DNA of 64,000 nt from Brachynemurus nebulosus (lineage: Eukaryota > Arthropoda > Insecta > Neuroptera > Myrmeleontidae): the NCBI GenBank assembly GCA_035578155.1, contig JAPWDM010000009.1:4128001-4192000 (forward strand), given 5' to 3'. Positions 13,759 to 26,991 of this stretch are shown piece by piece. Under the pieces are notes generated by a model that saw only the letters and a list, made by a program, of their open reading frames with translations, was not told where the DNA came from and did not search any database. Position numbers and translations under genes: made by a program. Position 1 is the first letter of the stretch; the number at the start of each line of letters is the position of its first letter.

Positions 13759-15176
13759 AAAATTTATCAAGTTGTCGAGTATCTACATATATTTGGAACC
13801 AAAATTTTTGATTCTCACTGTAATGTACTAATCTCGCAAAACTTTTTTTCGGCAAAGCGCTTATGCAAATCGTTTTGAATTATTAAATATAAGCCAATTT
13901 TTGGTTTAAATATTGATTGTCATAATATATAAATTTTCTTTCGTATAGAGTGCGCCGTCAAAAAATAAAATCCTGAATAATATATGCATGTGTTACACCC
14001 CCCCCCCCCATCCTGCTCTCCTATCACCCCCTCCACCCTGCTAAAAAGAAACAAGAACACAGAAATAAATGCTAATATTTTAAATATAGAGAATTATACA
14101 CATATATATGTATCTGATAAATAATACCCCATGCACATGGGTTGTTGGTATCGATATATTCGTTCATCTTTGTCCAATCATCACGTTTCGATATAATTCT
14201 TTTCTTTTCTCTTATTAACTTTGTTTTGTTGTATTGCCGCGATATGTATCGTAATAAATTTTATATGAGTCCATTAATTTTGAAAATATTTTACATATTA
14301 CCGACAACATAACACATGAGCATAAAGAAAACCCATGATGGAGCCCGAGCCGGCAGCTCCCGTATCACCCTTTTTAAAAGTGATAGGGTATGCACGCATT
14401 TTCCAAAAGAGAAAATACATATCGCAAAACATTTTTCGGAAAGAGTTATAATCGAGGGAGGACGGAGTGATGAAGAATGATAGAAGCAGCAATGTTGTGC
14501 CTGGAGAGAGGCTAGGCGAGGGGGAAGTGTTATAATGAGACAGATCTATGTAGGGTGCGATAGTGTTGTGTGTGTGTGAGTGAGGCATATATAGCACGAC
14601 AGTAACGACATCTAATGGAAGAATATCATTATTAATAAAATAATGAAATGATGGTTCGAATATTTTCGAGGCAAAGTGCGTTTTTAAATACTTAATAAAA
14701 ATTATTATTATGTTCTTTTCGGGTACCTATACTCGCTCTCGTGTAGTCGAAAATTAATTATTTTTTGATGTTTCTACATCATATATGTGGTTCGGTCATA
14801 AATCAAATAATGGACAAATTTCGTAGTATGGAAAATATGGTCAAATTGTCCATTGTTGAAGCTATTCGTCCGTTGTTGTAGACTCGCGTTTTTACTTATT
14901 TGTTATTTTGGGTTTTCCCCTTTTCCCAGTCGTCTCTGATTCACATATATTCGAAACCAAAAGCTAGCTCGTAACAGTATATTACCTATTGCAGACGGTA
15001 ATTGTTATTTTTGTGGTTTCGAATGCAACAAAACTATTTCTCTAGAAAAATCTATTTACTAATTGACGGTAAGCGATTACTTATACGTTCCTAGTCGGAA
15101 GGTAAGTAAACTTTTGTTACCTCTTTTAGTCAAGTTACCTGCTATGTAAGCGTCAATTTACGATTCCAGAGATTGA
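13759..15176. other. No gene established; C-run and GC-richer patch
   Basis: A C-run lies at 13999-14009. The patch at 14300-14600 is richer in GC, with GT repeats and gcatatatagcac. It could be promoter-like, but no exon or start is supported. Confidence 0.35.
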
Positions 15177-15650
15177 AATAGTATATTGTGCAATAAGTGC
15201 GGGAAATTGTCGATTGCCCACGAAAGGGAAGTTGAGCGCACGAACGTAGTGAGTGCGCTCATTCGCTTGAATGGGGCAATCGACAATCCCGCACGAGTTG
15301 CAAATACTATTTTTTATTACGAATTTCACATACTTTTTTCTATTATTATCACTATTTTTGACATTTTTATTACTTTTTAAAATAATATTTTTAAGTGTTC
15401 ATCTTCTTTTTCTGACTTAATTATCGTTTAAATTACTTTGTTGGTGGTTTCTATAGAAATAATTATGAAATATTTATTAAATGAAAAATTAAGAGGCGGC
15501 TTTGCGTGTTTTATTGTCAATTTGCGTGTGGAAAGTTACTTTCCACACGCAAAAAAGTATGCGGGAACAGTACAGTGGGCAAACAGCTATTTTGCGTACA
15601 GAAATGTGTGCGCCAAGTTAGTACTTCTCCCGCATGAGTAATAAAAAATA
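15177..15650. repeat. Inverted-repeat cluster with three copies of one end
   Basis: Arms at 15177-15220 and 15272-15313 are inverted copies sharing tgcggga, ttgtcgattgccc and atagtat. A third related end lies at about 15625-15653 (cccgcatgagtaataaaaaa). The core pairs gagcgcac with gtgcgctc. It looks like a MITE plus a solo or larger related element. Confidence 0.65.
15521..15553. repeat. Perfect 33-bp palindrome
   Basis: The sequence tttgcgtgtggaaagt, a central t, and actttccacacgcaaa make a stem of 16 pairs with no mismatch. Confidence 0.95.
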
Positions 15651-15653
15651 CTT

Positions 15654-16651
15654 TAATTTCTCAAGTGAAAATTTGATAAATATTAAACCAAAGTAATGAA
15701 TCCGTAAAAAAAAATTTTAAATTTGTCAGTAAATGAGAGAAATAGAATAAGTAAGATTTAGTGCGAAATATCTGACGTCACGTCTTCGTATAGCCGAGCG
15801 TCGAGTGTCTTATATGCTTATATCGTATATTTTCAATAAAAAACAATTCAGGAAAATATGATAATTTAGAATCACAATTAACGAATTTACCATAGCTTTG
15901 TAAAAGTTTAATAAAAAAGAGCTTGTCGCTCTATTTACAATCCCGTAGGACAGATGACGTCACGTACAATTGTAATAGACGGACCGAAACTATCTGTGCA
16001 AAGCACAACTTTAAAATCTCGTAACTTTGTTAGTTGTTAAGATGAAAATGAAAAATGAAAAATGAAACACGCTGTGTGAGCCCTTCTAGTTTTTCTTTTC
16101 TTTGAAACTACTTTCGGTGATAGAAAAAAACTATTTTCCCGAATCTACGGATCGCCAAATAATTAGCAAGTTACGTAATTATCGTTGATTAAAATATGTC
16201 AAAGGGTTATTTATATTTATTATATGCAAATTTTCTATATTTTCATCTTCGTTAGTATTTTTTAAAATTAAATTATGTCCGCAACAAAAAAAAAAGATGG
16301 AAAGCAAGGAAAAACTAGAAAAAATTCACCACTCTTTCGCCACTCATATGCAAATTTCCTCCACACTAACGGACGACTGCAATGACGGCTAAGAGAAAGA
16401 TTGGTTATATACAACACACACGTTATAGTTACTAGAGCAGTTGTAGATGGACCTACTACCCGCTCAGCTCTCCTCTCGACGAGTTAGCGAAAGAGACAGT
16501 GTGTAAAGAAACGATACAGCAGCACACAATATTCGTGACGACGGAGTTACAGAACGCGGGAGGGGCGGGGGGAATTATATGAATTCAAATAAACCACCCC
16601 CTATACTTCTCCCATTACCGTTCCATTTCTCCCACAGTGGCTCTCTATGTA
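15654..16651. other. No gene established; GC-richer promoter-like patch 16370-16640
   Basis: The first 700 bases are AT-rich. From 16370 GC rises, with ggttatatacaac, aggggcgggggga and C-rich runs. This could be a promoter or untranslated exon on either strand. There is no coding evidence. Confidence 0.3.
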
Positions 16652-17948
16652 CCGTGTGCGTTTTTTGACAGTTGCCATTTTGATTACAGCCAAACAAGAG
16701 TTGTAGATATAGTCAGGAGTTTTATAGCTCTTATGGTTTTCGAGCTATGATACAAATTTATAGATTTTCAAATGAGAGTATTAATTAATTTTTCGATAAA
16801 ACTGATCTAATGCATCAATTAAATACCCCTGTCGCAGCATCCTGCATAACATAGCGAATTTCCGTTTATAAAAATCCGTTTTTCTATGATTTTTCACCAT
16901 TTTAAGTGATTTTTTCTCCTTTTTCTAATGGTGTAAATAAAAATTTATTAACTTGAGAAAATTTTGGTAAAAAACTAATTTTTTTCAGGAAAAATAACCA
17001 AAAAACCATGTTTCAGGCATCCGCAATGGCTGGCTAACAAACTTCTCCAACGGTGTGGGTCTAAATATAAACATAATATATAAATTTTAGTGAATATTAT
17101 TTTCAGTTTCTAGGAACCTCAAAACAAATTTCTATTATAGTCCCGGGAGATTTCTTTCGGAGCTCTAAAAAATAGGACTTTCTTCGGAACCCTAAAAAAA
17201 GGCATATAACATACAAACATATAGGTACATATGTATGTATATGACTATTTATGTAGGTACTTATACATACTTTACTAATATGTACAAAGTACCTACGTTC
17301 ATATAAATTATATATATTCCTGTCGCAGCAATCTGCATAACATAGCGAATTGCCGTTTATAAAAATTAATTTTTCTCGGAAACTAGTTGACATAGAACAA
17401 TCGTTTAAAGACCTTTTTTATGAGGCTATTTTTTTTCCTCTTTTAACTGGTGTAAAAAAATTTCACAAAAATTTTTGAATAAGTGGAAATTTTGGCAAAA
17501 AACTAATTTTTTTCAAGAACAAAAACCATGTTCCTGGCATCGGACGTATCTGGCTAACGAACTTGTCCAACGGTTTGGGACTTCCAACATTTTCACCAAA
17601 TTTCGTAAACCTAGGACATTTCGTTCGAGAGTTATCGTGCGGACACACACACATTTCTAGGGACCTCAAAACAAATTTCTGCCATAGCCCCGGGCTCAAG
17701 TCGCGTCATGACAGTGGCTGTAATAGCTGAATTCCATTCTGGAAATTCGCTAAAACATAAATGAGGGAAAAAATTGTTTACCCAAGTTAATTTTTTTAAA
17801 ATTTATCAATTAGGCGGTAAAAATAAGTATATATGTATTTGAGGCTACTTCAACCGACAGTGTTCTGATTGGTTACAGTTCTATCACATCCAAGAAAAAA
17901 ACCTTCTGGCTGTAATAAAAATGGCAACTCTCAAAAAAACTCACACGG
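16652..17948. mobile_element. Repeat family B, split by family A insertion
   Basis: The left part 16652-16820 (ccgtgtgcg then gttgccattttgatt) and the right part 17755-17948 (ending aactctcaaaaaaactcaca then cgg) form one B element between TA dinucleotides. The sequence is collinear with 13172-13622 once the insert is removed. Confidence 0.8.
16821..17754 (+). repeat. Two fused family A copies inside element B
   Basis: The first copy runs from aatacccctgtcgcagcatc (16822) to about 17150. A second left end, cctgtcgcagcaatctgc, starts near 17312 and runs through a short CA tract (17643-17654) to ggaaattcgctaaaac. About 160 bp of other sequence with tacatatgtatg repeats separates them. Confidence 0.8.
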
Positions 17949-18589
17949 TAGATATATGAAAGGGTTATTACGGCCGATGCCTCCAAGTATGCATAAGGCT
18001 GTATACATATATTGATGTTGGCGTGTTGGTAGGTGGGGGTATGGGTGGGGGGTGAGTAGTGATGTACGGAGACATAACAGAACCCGATATGAAGTAATAA
18101 ATTAGAGAAATTATACAATAGCGAAAATGGATACTCACTCGTGGAAAGACAATGTGTAATATATTCATCTCTTACTCTATGAATGGAATTATTTTTGAAC
18201 ATAGATTCAGCAGATCCAGTTCAGATAATATAACTTATGACTGATTGCCGTCTTCGTTTGAATATTATAAACAAAGATAGCAGCAGGAGTTAGTTAGACA
18301 GGCAAAATATAATATTAAATGTAATTCATTTGGAGTTTGCTTTTTTTCATATGAGATACGCGAGGCAAAGAAATTTTTTAATGTATTTTTTTTCTGCCTT
18401 TCTATATTTAGAGATATTGTTTAATATAAAGTAACAAATAGGGTATAATACTACTCGGTTATATATATTTATACGGTAAAGTATTTAGGACAAACAGGGC
18501 GGAGGAAAATAATTCCCTTGGAGTTTTACACTGAAAATAATATTTTTAAATATTTTTGACAGAGAAATGAAGTGAAAACTTGATCATTA
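17949..18589. other. No gene established
   Basis: A G-rich run lies at 18030-18056. A minus-strand frame beginning ATG at 18202 reaches a gtgagt donor near 18137 but has no supporting upstream features. Confidence 0.35.
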
Positions 18590-19110
18590 GACAAAATTGT
18601 AATCTAAGCTGGTTGGGATATTCGTTTTTTACTGGTTGTAAGCCCTATAGTGGACTCTTTGATTCCATTTTTGCTTTTGTCGAGAGTCCAATTAGCTCAT
18701 GCTTTGATTCGCAGTGGAATATTGGACGGTAATCCTGGATATTCATCAGCTTTTATACATGTAAGAAGTCCGATCCTTTGAAAAAGTCAATTGGGCTTTT
18801 CAGAGGCTCCGACCGAGAAACAGTTTTAAGTTTTGTATCTGATACCAGTACTGAGTTCTCATAGATTTCGATTCGATGCAGATGATTTCTTACGAGTAAG
18901 AAAACCCAATATACATTTTGGGACTGGAGTCGTGCCTTAAAGTTCCTTGCTTTGTAGCTTTCTTATTGTCCTCAATTTCCATGTGACCTGGTAGTCACCT
19001 GATCAGAAAAGCAGGCAGACCACCAGCTTCGACGAAGTGGGTCGACACTGCGAAAATGGTGTCCTGGGTAAAACATCCAATTTATGCTCCTCGAACTTTC
19101 CCCAGAATAT
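18590..19110 (-). pseudogene. Possible decayed LINE segment
   Basis: This stretch is clearly less AT-rich and more complex than its surroundings. Minus-strand frames are open between scattered stops and vaguely recall an RNase H / LINE tail. No catalytic motif is intact. A decayed host exon or other retroelement is equally possible. Confidence 0.2.
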
Positions 19111-20496
19111 AATATTACACTATCACAGTGAAATTCTTTTTTTTTTCCTTTGACTTTCTACATTGTTTCGAACAATTCGAAATAGACACAGCGCAAAAAA
19201 AAACGCCGATAATGAATAAGAACAATATAATTGGAGTATGTTATATTTTTTATTTTATATCAAACACACGATCTGTCAGTAGAAATATAATTGCAAACGA
19301 TTTCTACAATTTCATATCTATGTACATATATACACTACTTGGCCCCCCTTGCTCGCCTACTCCATATCTTCTGATCTGGCTGAGTTGTCTCTTAGTGCCC
19401 ATCAATTTCAATGTTATGCCGGGAGTGAAAAAGAGGAATCTACCTCACTCCCCCCACCCTTATTGATATAACACAAACGAAACCGAGCGAAATAGACTTT
19501 AATGTTTTGTAATGCTTCTCCTCATCATATGTAGTGTGTGTTATCATATAAAATTGGACAGGGGCGTTACCAAAAATTTTCACATGGGGGACCTGAATGA
19601 TAACATGCGATTTTGTACCCTCACACGTTTAGTACGCACCTGTGATCACATATATCCAGAGTTCGACTTTAAATTAAAAGTTCCGTGTTCGTATCTCAGC
19701 ATCGTAAATGATAACTTTTCCCAATACGTCGTTGGTTCATACAAATACCTACATATGATATCAATACATCCACCAAAAATGCATTGTTATATTATGCGGT
19801 TTTCTACCCCCACCCTTACTCACCCCCACCACTACTTGTATCCCACTATTGCCACCATCATTGACGATGTTTGTTCGAGATTTATAATCAGAGAAATGTC
19901 ACAGAGAGAGTATGTACTATGTATTATGGTGCGGGCAGCAGCGGGGCGAAGAGGGGTGCAGGGGGGGTAGTCAGGAGTATACATGTCGTGTTCATATTCA
20001 CTTTGGCACTTCGAATATGTGTATGTGTGTGGCTCGGTAACTAGAAGAATAACATCGATAATCTGTCTCGAAAACTTATGTTAATTTTAATTGTACATCA
20101 TAAATTTCTAATTTACACTCGTTTATTCGACAAAGACACGTACGTATCAGTAGTAGTTGGAGTACAACAGTGCAATTTAAATGTTGGTACAGTAGAGACC
20201 GAATATAGTGTACGGTAAAATGTTTTTACACACGATGGAACGGAGCAGGTATGTGCGATTGGGGTAAGAGGTGTCTCTGCGTTTGTGTTTTGTGTGCCTG
20301 TTACCATTTATCCGTACACACAACATGTGTGATGCTGCAGTGGATGGGTATTGGCCAATCATAAACACACTCTCAGTGTGATGATTTCTGTAAACGTTAT
20401 AAACGAACAGTGTAAATTATTTATTTATTTTTTATTAATAAATTGTTCCGTTTTTTATTAGCTTTTAATAAACTTATTTATATAAAGTCGTTTGCA
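19111..20496. other. No gene established; mixed repeat ends
   Basis: At 19559 caggggcgttaccaaaaatt resembles the outer end of insect hAT-like repeats, but no matching right end is found. A 152-codon frame (19512-19970) starts before this repeat motif and runs into a G-rich tract, so I do not call it a gene. A possible start exon, ATG GAA CGG AGC AG|gtatgt at 20233, is too short to support. Confidence 0.3.
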
Positions 20497-20575
20497 TTTT
20501 AGCGAATTTCCAGAATGGGACTATGGCAGAAATTTGTTTTGAGGTCCCTAAAAACTGAAAATAATATTTGCTAAA

Positions 20576-20654
<79 letters not shown>
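20497..20654 (-). repeat. Repeat family A, right arm plus (TA)n
   Basis: A shortened right arm (ttttagcgaatttccagaat, then ggcagaaatttgttttgagg) is followed by a (TA)n tract at 20578-20654. Confidence 0.8.
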
Positions 20655-20656
<2 letters not shown>

Positions 20657-21660
20657 TATATATACAGGGTGTAAGAGAAATAACTCATCCTTCAGGGTGC
20701 TATGAGTCGCCCCTCAAAAGGATAAAGAGTTTAGGAGAAACCGCTACAAGCGCAAATAATCAAATCTGAATGAAATGTGGTACTCTCGCTTACGTTAGTA
20801 GCAACCGTTAAGTGGCTGAATACTTATGAAACAAACTATACATACATATTCATCCTCCACAAAAGTATTAAAGAAAATACCTAAGAATAATAAAAAAGAA
20901 AAACTGGTTCCGGAAACAAAACAGTTGGTTGATAAATAATTTTCGGTGTGATTTTCACGCATTTGTCCCCCATTGTAACGTGACGATGGCGTGGTAGCAC
21001 GTTTATAATAGGAAAAACATAATCAGCTTCAACGAGAAAAGATTACATGGTATATTGAAAAAGAAAGCCGATTGTCTTCTTTATAACATTCACCCCCGCA
21101 CCCTACTCCTCTCCAAGCACCCCTCGCCACCCCTCTCACCTTTTACACTTTTTCACTTGTTATTATGTGTTTGGTACAACAATATTATTAAATATTATAT
21201 TATCGGCAGACTGAGTGTATTTAAAATTGTTTACAGGGAAAAGTTTTTCATGAAAAGAAAAATCTAGCTATTGATGAAAATATTAAGAAAATAATATAAT
21301 AATGCGATTATAACGCATCAATGACGGGAAAAATTTTGTTAAGAAAATTGTTATTTCCCATTTCTGTCGAACTCTGTTTTGATTGTGTTCCCGAGTAAAA
21401 TGTTATTCTAAGATTATTTGATCCAACACACTTTTTTGTGTTCTATTTAATTAACACTTGTAGTTTAATTGCAATTTTAGTGTTCCGTATCAGAGCTTAT
21501 AAAATTAAATACTTACAGAAAATGATGGCCCCCAATAATAAACGTTTGCTATAAATAATTGGATTTTGATTTTAAGGATTGTTTTCGGGGGGAATTGTCG
21601 AAATAATTGACATAATATGTTGATAAATTCGGTAAGTATCTGTTTTTTTTTCCAGTAAGT
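20655..21660. other. No gene established; cagggtgt repeat end at 20664
   Basis: Right after the TA tract, tacagggtgtaagagaaa starts a block that looks like another repeat end. A minus-strand candidate exon, ttatttatag|32 nt|gtaagtattt (21516-21547), has good splice sites, but all three frames are open and nothing supports it. A C-rich patch lies at 21088-21142. Confidence 0.3.
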
Positions 21661-22083
21661 AATCCTGCATAACATAGCGCATTCCCGTTTACAAAAATTA
21701 GTTTTTCTTGGAAATTAGTTTACGTGGAATAACGGCTTAAAAAATTTTTATATAATTTCCCCCTCGTCTCAATGATGTCAAAAAACTTCACAAAAACTTT
21801 TCAATTTGAGAAAATTTTGGCAAAAAAACTGAATTTTTTCCACAAAAAATACCCAAAAAAACCATGTTTCGGGCATCGGACGTGTCTGGCTGAAGAACTT
21901 ATCCAAGATGTTTGTACTAACAACGTTTTCACCAAATTTCATAAAAATAGGATGTTTCGTTTGAATGTGAATATCATTTTCGACTTCTGTGGACCTCAGA
22001 TTTGTATCATAGTCTCGGGCTCAAGTCGTACCCCGACACTGGTTGTCATAACTGAATTTTTTTATTTGAAAATTCGGTAAAAC
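21661..22083 (+). repeat. Repeat family A, nearly complete, without microsatellite
   Basis: Both arms are present, from aatcctgcataacatagcgc to ttgaaaattcggtaaaac. They join at gtttgaatgtgaatatcatt with no CA or TA tract, so the microsatellite is not needed for the family's structure. Confidence 0.8.
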
Positions 22084-24264
22084 AACTGAGAGTATGGAAT
22101 ATATCAGGTACAAATTTGCACTCAACCGATTTTTTTATGATAAATATTTATTAATTAATTATATAATAGATTATAATTATTATTTGTTGATAATGTTGAT
22201 GCTATAAATTATTGCTTGAACATATGGCGCAAAAATTGCTTGATATTCGACTGATTAGAAAATCATGATAAGTTTTTTATTTATTTTAAATTTTTAGTTT
22301 TCTGTATGTCAGCTGCAAGAATACACACAACATGGCTGATTCAAGAAACATTGATGAAATGCTTTTTTAATTGTTTTGTCTTGAGACAATTGTTTTTTTT
22401 TTGAATATTATCGAATTGGACAGGTGTTCATGTTATGATATAGATAGAAAATTGACAGTAATACCTGGCCTGGCCTGTCTAATAATTATTTCCTGTTAAT
22501 TATTAACGTTTTTTTGAAAATCATTTTTTGGCGATTGAAAATAATTTTAATTGTTTTGACCGATATTCACCGATGTGGACGGATGATGTTAAAAAATAAT
22601 ATGCAACCAATCCATAGTAAATATGATTACGTTCGCTGTGTCATTTTCGACTAAAATGAAAACTTTTATAGCACTCGTAATTGATTCGAAGCACATTGTA
22701 TAAATGTATATTACACTTAAAAAACTGTATAGTTATTGTTACCAAAAAAAAAATTAGTTGTGATAACTAAAGCGATTTGATTAACTGACACTATAAATAT
22801 GTTTACAACAAAAGGTTGAGAGTTAGGTACTGTAACTAATGTACTATTGTTAATGCAACAAAAAATATTTTGTTAAAACAACAAAATACTCTGTTCAAAC
22901 GGTCATTTTTGTCTCAAAACATTTAGTTTCTATCTATTCATCAAAATGATGATTTTAGCAATTTTTTAACTTATCTATTTTAATTTTTTATAACCAAACC
23001 TACGAAAAAATAATTTTATTCATTTTTGAAGACAATAAAACCATAAAAATGTCATTCTTCGTATCACAAAGATCTATAGTATATTTAAGTCTAACCACCA
23101 CTGATGGTCCTATGGTACCGTCGATAAAGGTACAGTACCTATCTATATGTTTAGTGAAAAAACACAATATTGCTGGTTCGAATCTTGGATATTTCAACAG
23201 AAATTTAAAATCTTATTTTGTTTGTGTAGAAGCTACAGGAAGTAACTTATTTATAAGCGAAAACAAAAGTAATACAAGCGTAATGACCACTTTAGATGGT
23301 GAAATCTGCATGTGTGGTCGCACATTTCCGACCAGATCTAAAAATAATCGAAAATTCAACTCAAAAAAAAAATTTAAGACCAATAATACAATCTGTTACA
23401 AACATCTTTCGATACCGAACAAAATATTATTTCCTTCAAATATTTCAACATACGTATTAATGTCATATCTCACTGAAAAAAATTTTTTTCTCGAAAATTT
23501 TTTTTTTCTGAACGACACATTCTAAATCAATTTTTTTATCTTTTCGCTAGAATATTAAATTTTGCTAATTATTAAATAATGATATTTTTTTTCGATGCAA
23601 ACAAAATTTTTTCACCGTAGTAATGATACAACACTATTACTGACTGGGTTGTCAAAAAAATCTTTCGCAACCTTGTCTTGCAATCGGAAAAAATGTTCAT
23701 TTTACACCTGTCGTGAAAAAAAATATTAGGTATTTATCGTAAATATAATATTTTCGCTCAAAAAAAAAAAAAAACACACTCGATGTATGCATACATACAT
23801 ATATAATATGGCTGTTTTTAGAACACTACTAAAACACACTTAGTTCAAATGACTAATTTATTGCTCAAATCTATTTAAAAACGATTTTTCTACATCCACC
23901 AACTATACTAACAAATTAGATTGAAGATAAAGTGGCCTTTCGATAAATGAAAATATTTTTCAAGTGACAATTTAACTTTGTAGTAATATTGTAGTTTTTT
24001 CACGTGATTTTACCATAGAAAAAAAGTTAGGGAAGATTTTTATAGCGAAAAAAATGGTACAGAACATTTTATTGGTCATTTTATTGTAGGTGAACACGAT
24101 AAAAATAATGATATTTTTATGAACAAAAATTCGTATTGGTAAATTTAACTGATTTCAGAACCATGGTAACAATGTATTACCGTATTACACTTGAGTTTTA
24201 TATTTTTTCTGAATAAATTTGTGTTTTCTACAACTCAATTTTCTTGCTGAAAACCACTCGATGA
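22084..24264. other. No gene established
   Basis: AT-rich throughout. The 158-codon frame at 23049-23525 is the longest in the window but has low-complexity Asn/Lys/Phe composition. It shows no domain, splice context or start context. Confidence 0.4.
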
Positions 24265-24330
24265 ACTGTCAACCCAAAAACGCTTCAGCTTCGCTGTCGC
24301 GTTTTTGTTAGTTGACAGTCCTTTTGGTTA
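24265..24330. repeat. Hairpin with about 20-bp arms
   Basis: The arms actgtcaacccaaaaacgc and gcgtttttgttagttgacag pair with few mismatches around the loop ttcagcttcgctgtc. Confidence 0.8.
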
Positions 24331-24590
24331 AATTGCTATGCAACAAATTTTCGTTCAAGACAAACCCAAATTTATCCGAAAAAATATAAACCTTTTGTGT
24401 AATAACAAGTGAAAATTTTGTGCCGTTCTCGATACGCTCTCGCTTCAGTCTCACTTCAATCATGCAAGTCTTGTTGTGTTCACATCTTAAGGCTGGTACC
24501 TATGCGTTCCGTCTCTGAATATATTTTTCCCACTGAAACCAGATTCTTCTCGAGATAAAATGTAGCCTATGTCTTTTTTCACACACTATA

Positions 24591-25094
24591 CAGTTGATCC
24601 TTTTTTGTGCGGTGGATGGGACCGCATAAAAAAAATCGCACAAAAAAAATATATTCAAAAATATTATAAATAGCTATAAAAAGTATAGTTCGATCCAGAC
24701 TGTACAAAAAACTTTTTTTATGAGGTTGGTCGGGACCGCATAAAAAAAGTTTCATCGGAAAAACATCACTCAAAACGCTCAAAACTTAAAAATTTCCTTA
24801 GAAGTTGCTTCTATAAGCAAGATAAAGTATTAATTTACACGTAGAAACATTTTATTTCAATTTTATAATATTATGAAAATTTTAAAAAATACATCTGTAA
24901 CAAAATTAAATGATGCAATAACTTATGTTCTTATGCAGTGTATTGATTAAATGCTTAAAAACCGTTAAAAAGTATTTTTATCAAAGAAAGTTATTATAGT
25001 AATTGTTTAAGTTTCTTACTGTCTCGTGATTTTGATTCACATTATGCATATTAATGGCCATTTTTTACAAACCGCATAAAAAAGAGTTCAGCCG
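24591..25094. mobile_element. Pogo/Tigger-like TA element, non-autonomous
   Basis: Left end after TA: cagttgatccttttttgtgc then ggtggatgggaccgcata. The right end is the inverted form, accgcataaaaaagagttca then gccg|ta. The gcggt...accgcat motif recurs near 24733. Known: pogo/Tigger elements have TA duplications and CAGT-like ends. About 504 bp with no transposase. Confidence 0.65.
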
Positions 25095-26499
25095 TATTAA
25101 ATTATCAATTTTACCTGGAATAATATTTTCCCGTTAAACGAAACTTTAAAAACACCCCTGTATATAAATTAAAATTTCCAATTTTTCAGTGACACGAGAA
25201 ATTGTTTTATTTCCATTTTTTTCAGAATATTAAATAAATATTATAATATATGAATATCAAATAAAATGATCTTTTAATAAAATTGTATTGAAATTCCCAA
25301 TGGACAGTATTTCTTTTGTATGACACCAAACACAGACACAGACAGACAGACCACTGAATAAAAAAACCTAAATACTAAAAAAAAATTAAATAATATCTAT
25401 ATTTATGTATTTACGAAATATAATAATTAATTACAAGTCCCAATTGAGTACCTACTAACAGGGGTGTACAATATTTGAAATAAAATAATAGACCTTAAAT
25501 TATGTAAATATTAGGTGCAGGTGTAGTTAGTTACACCACCGTTCAAATACCTAAAATACCACCAAGCACTTGTTTCCCCCATTTTTTACGCGTACTGTAC
25601 ACAATCATGTAGATATGCCCCCTAAACATATGTTTTATAGTGGACGATATACCTAAGTATACATATGTATCGCGGTGGTGAATATAGGTGGCGCGGGGGG
25701 CACGCAAGGGACGGGGTTCAAGTTATAGATCACGCGACATAGTTAGCATGTTGGATTGTCGTAGATAACGCCTCGAATATTGACTTTGTGTCACCAGTTC
25801 ACCGGGGAAATAATGATTTTAATGATATCAATCTTACCAACTTTTTATAAGATATGTAAAAGTATATATGTATATTTATACCTGGGGTTCCCCGTACCTA
25901 TTCACCAGGGATTTCTTTTTCAAATGCGCTTGTTGTGTGGTGTTATAATTATACATATAGTGGGGATAATTATTAGATGGTTAATTATTAATTAGAAAAA
26001 ATGAGTGTAACAAATTTATTTGTCTCAGTGGATTTCTATTTTTCATAAGATTTTTTCGAATAGATATGAGAAATTTATTTTTTTTTGAATAAAAATAAAG
26101 TTTTTTCACAGTCCTAACAAGCTGTGCCCATTTCTATTAAAATCCAATAAAATATCCATTTAACATAAACTTAACACCCCATAAAACTTGAAAACGTATC
26201 GATCGTAAAATGTTTTTAAACAATGAAACTCGATTAAACAATTGAAAAACACGTTTAAACAACTATGACGAACAAACACTTAACCTTTATTTATTTTTTA
26301 ATTGATATTAAATTAGTTTTATTCAAGGTAAATGTGTGTAATTAGTTCTAAATTTGAAAACAAGATGTCTATACGTATGAAATTGCTGAAACGAATTTAC
26401 TTGTAATGCCTATGAATAAAAAGTGCAAGTTGTATTTGTATAAATAGTGTTCCATACAATTAGTTGTTTTTAAACATGGACGGAATGACAGTTTTTCAA
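25095..26499. other. No gene established
   Basis: AT-rich apart from a GC-richer patch at 25660-25760. No splice-bounded frame is recognised. Confidence 0.4.
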
Positions 26500-26866
26500 T
26501 TTTAGCGAATTTCCAGACTAGAAATTCAGCTATTACGCCCACTGTCATCACACGATTTGAGCCCGGGACTATAATATATATGTATGTATTTATGTATTTA
26601 TGTATCAGCACGAGCGAAATATTCTATTGTTATGAAATTTGATGAAAACATTGGAAGTCCAAAAATTTTTGGATAAGTTCGTCAACCAGACACATCCGAT
26701 GCCTGAAACATGGTTTTTTGAGCATTTTTGTGAAAAATATTAATTCACTGCCAAAATTTCCCCATGTTTAAAACAATATTCTATGTAAAACTGGTTTCCG
26801 AGAAAAACTAATTTTTATAAAACGGAAATTCGCTATGTTAAGCGGGATACTGCGACAGGGGTATTA
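26500..26866 (-). repeat. Repeat family A, nearly complete
   Basis: It runs from ttttagcgaatttccagact to tgcgacaggggtatt. A short, degenerate TA/TATG tract lies at the usual central site. Confidence 0.8.
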
Positions 26867-26991
26867 ATAATTCTGGTTCTACATTTCATTCTCAGGTGGG
26901 GAACAGTAAAATATTTAAAAAAAAAATACATTCCTCAATTAATCTACAAAGTCAAAATTTAATTTGTTATACTGTAAGTCTATTATGGGAC

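Noticed and set aside
19512..19970. 152-codon frame
   Set aside because: It overlaps a repeat-end-like motif at 19559 and ends in a G-rich tract. No domain or splice context was recognised.
23174..23195. ggttcgaatc, tRNA T-arm-like
   Set aside because: The T stem does not pair and no D or anticodon arm is present.
23049..23525. 158-codon frame, the longest in the window
   Set aside because: Low-complexity Asn/Lys/Phe composition and AT-driven codons. No domain, and no support for a start or exon borders.
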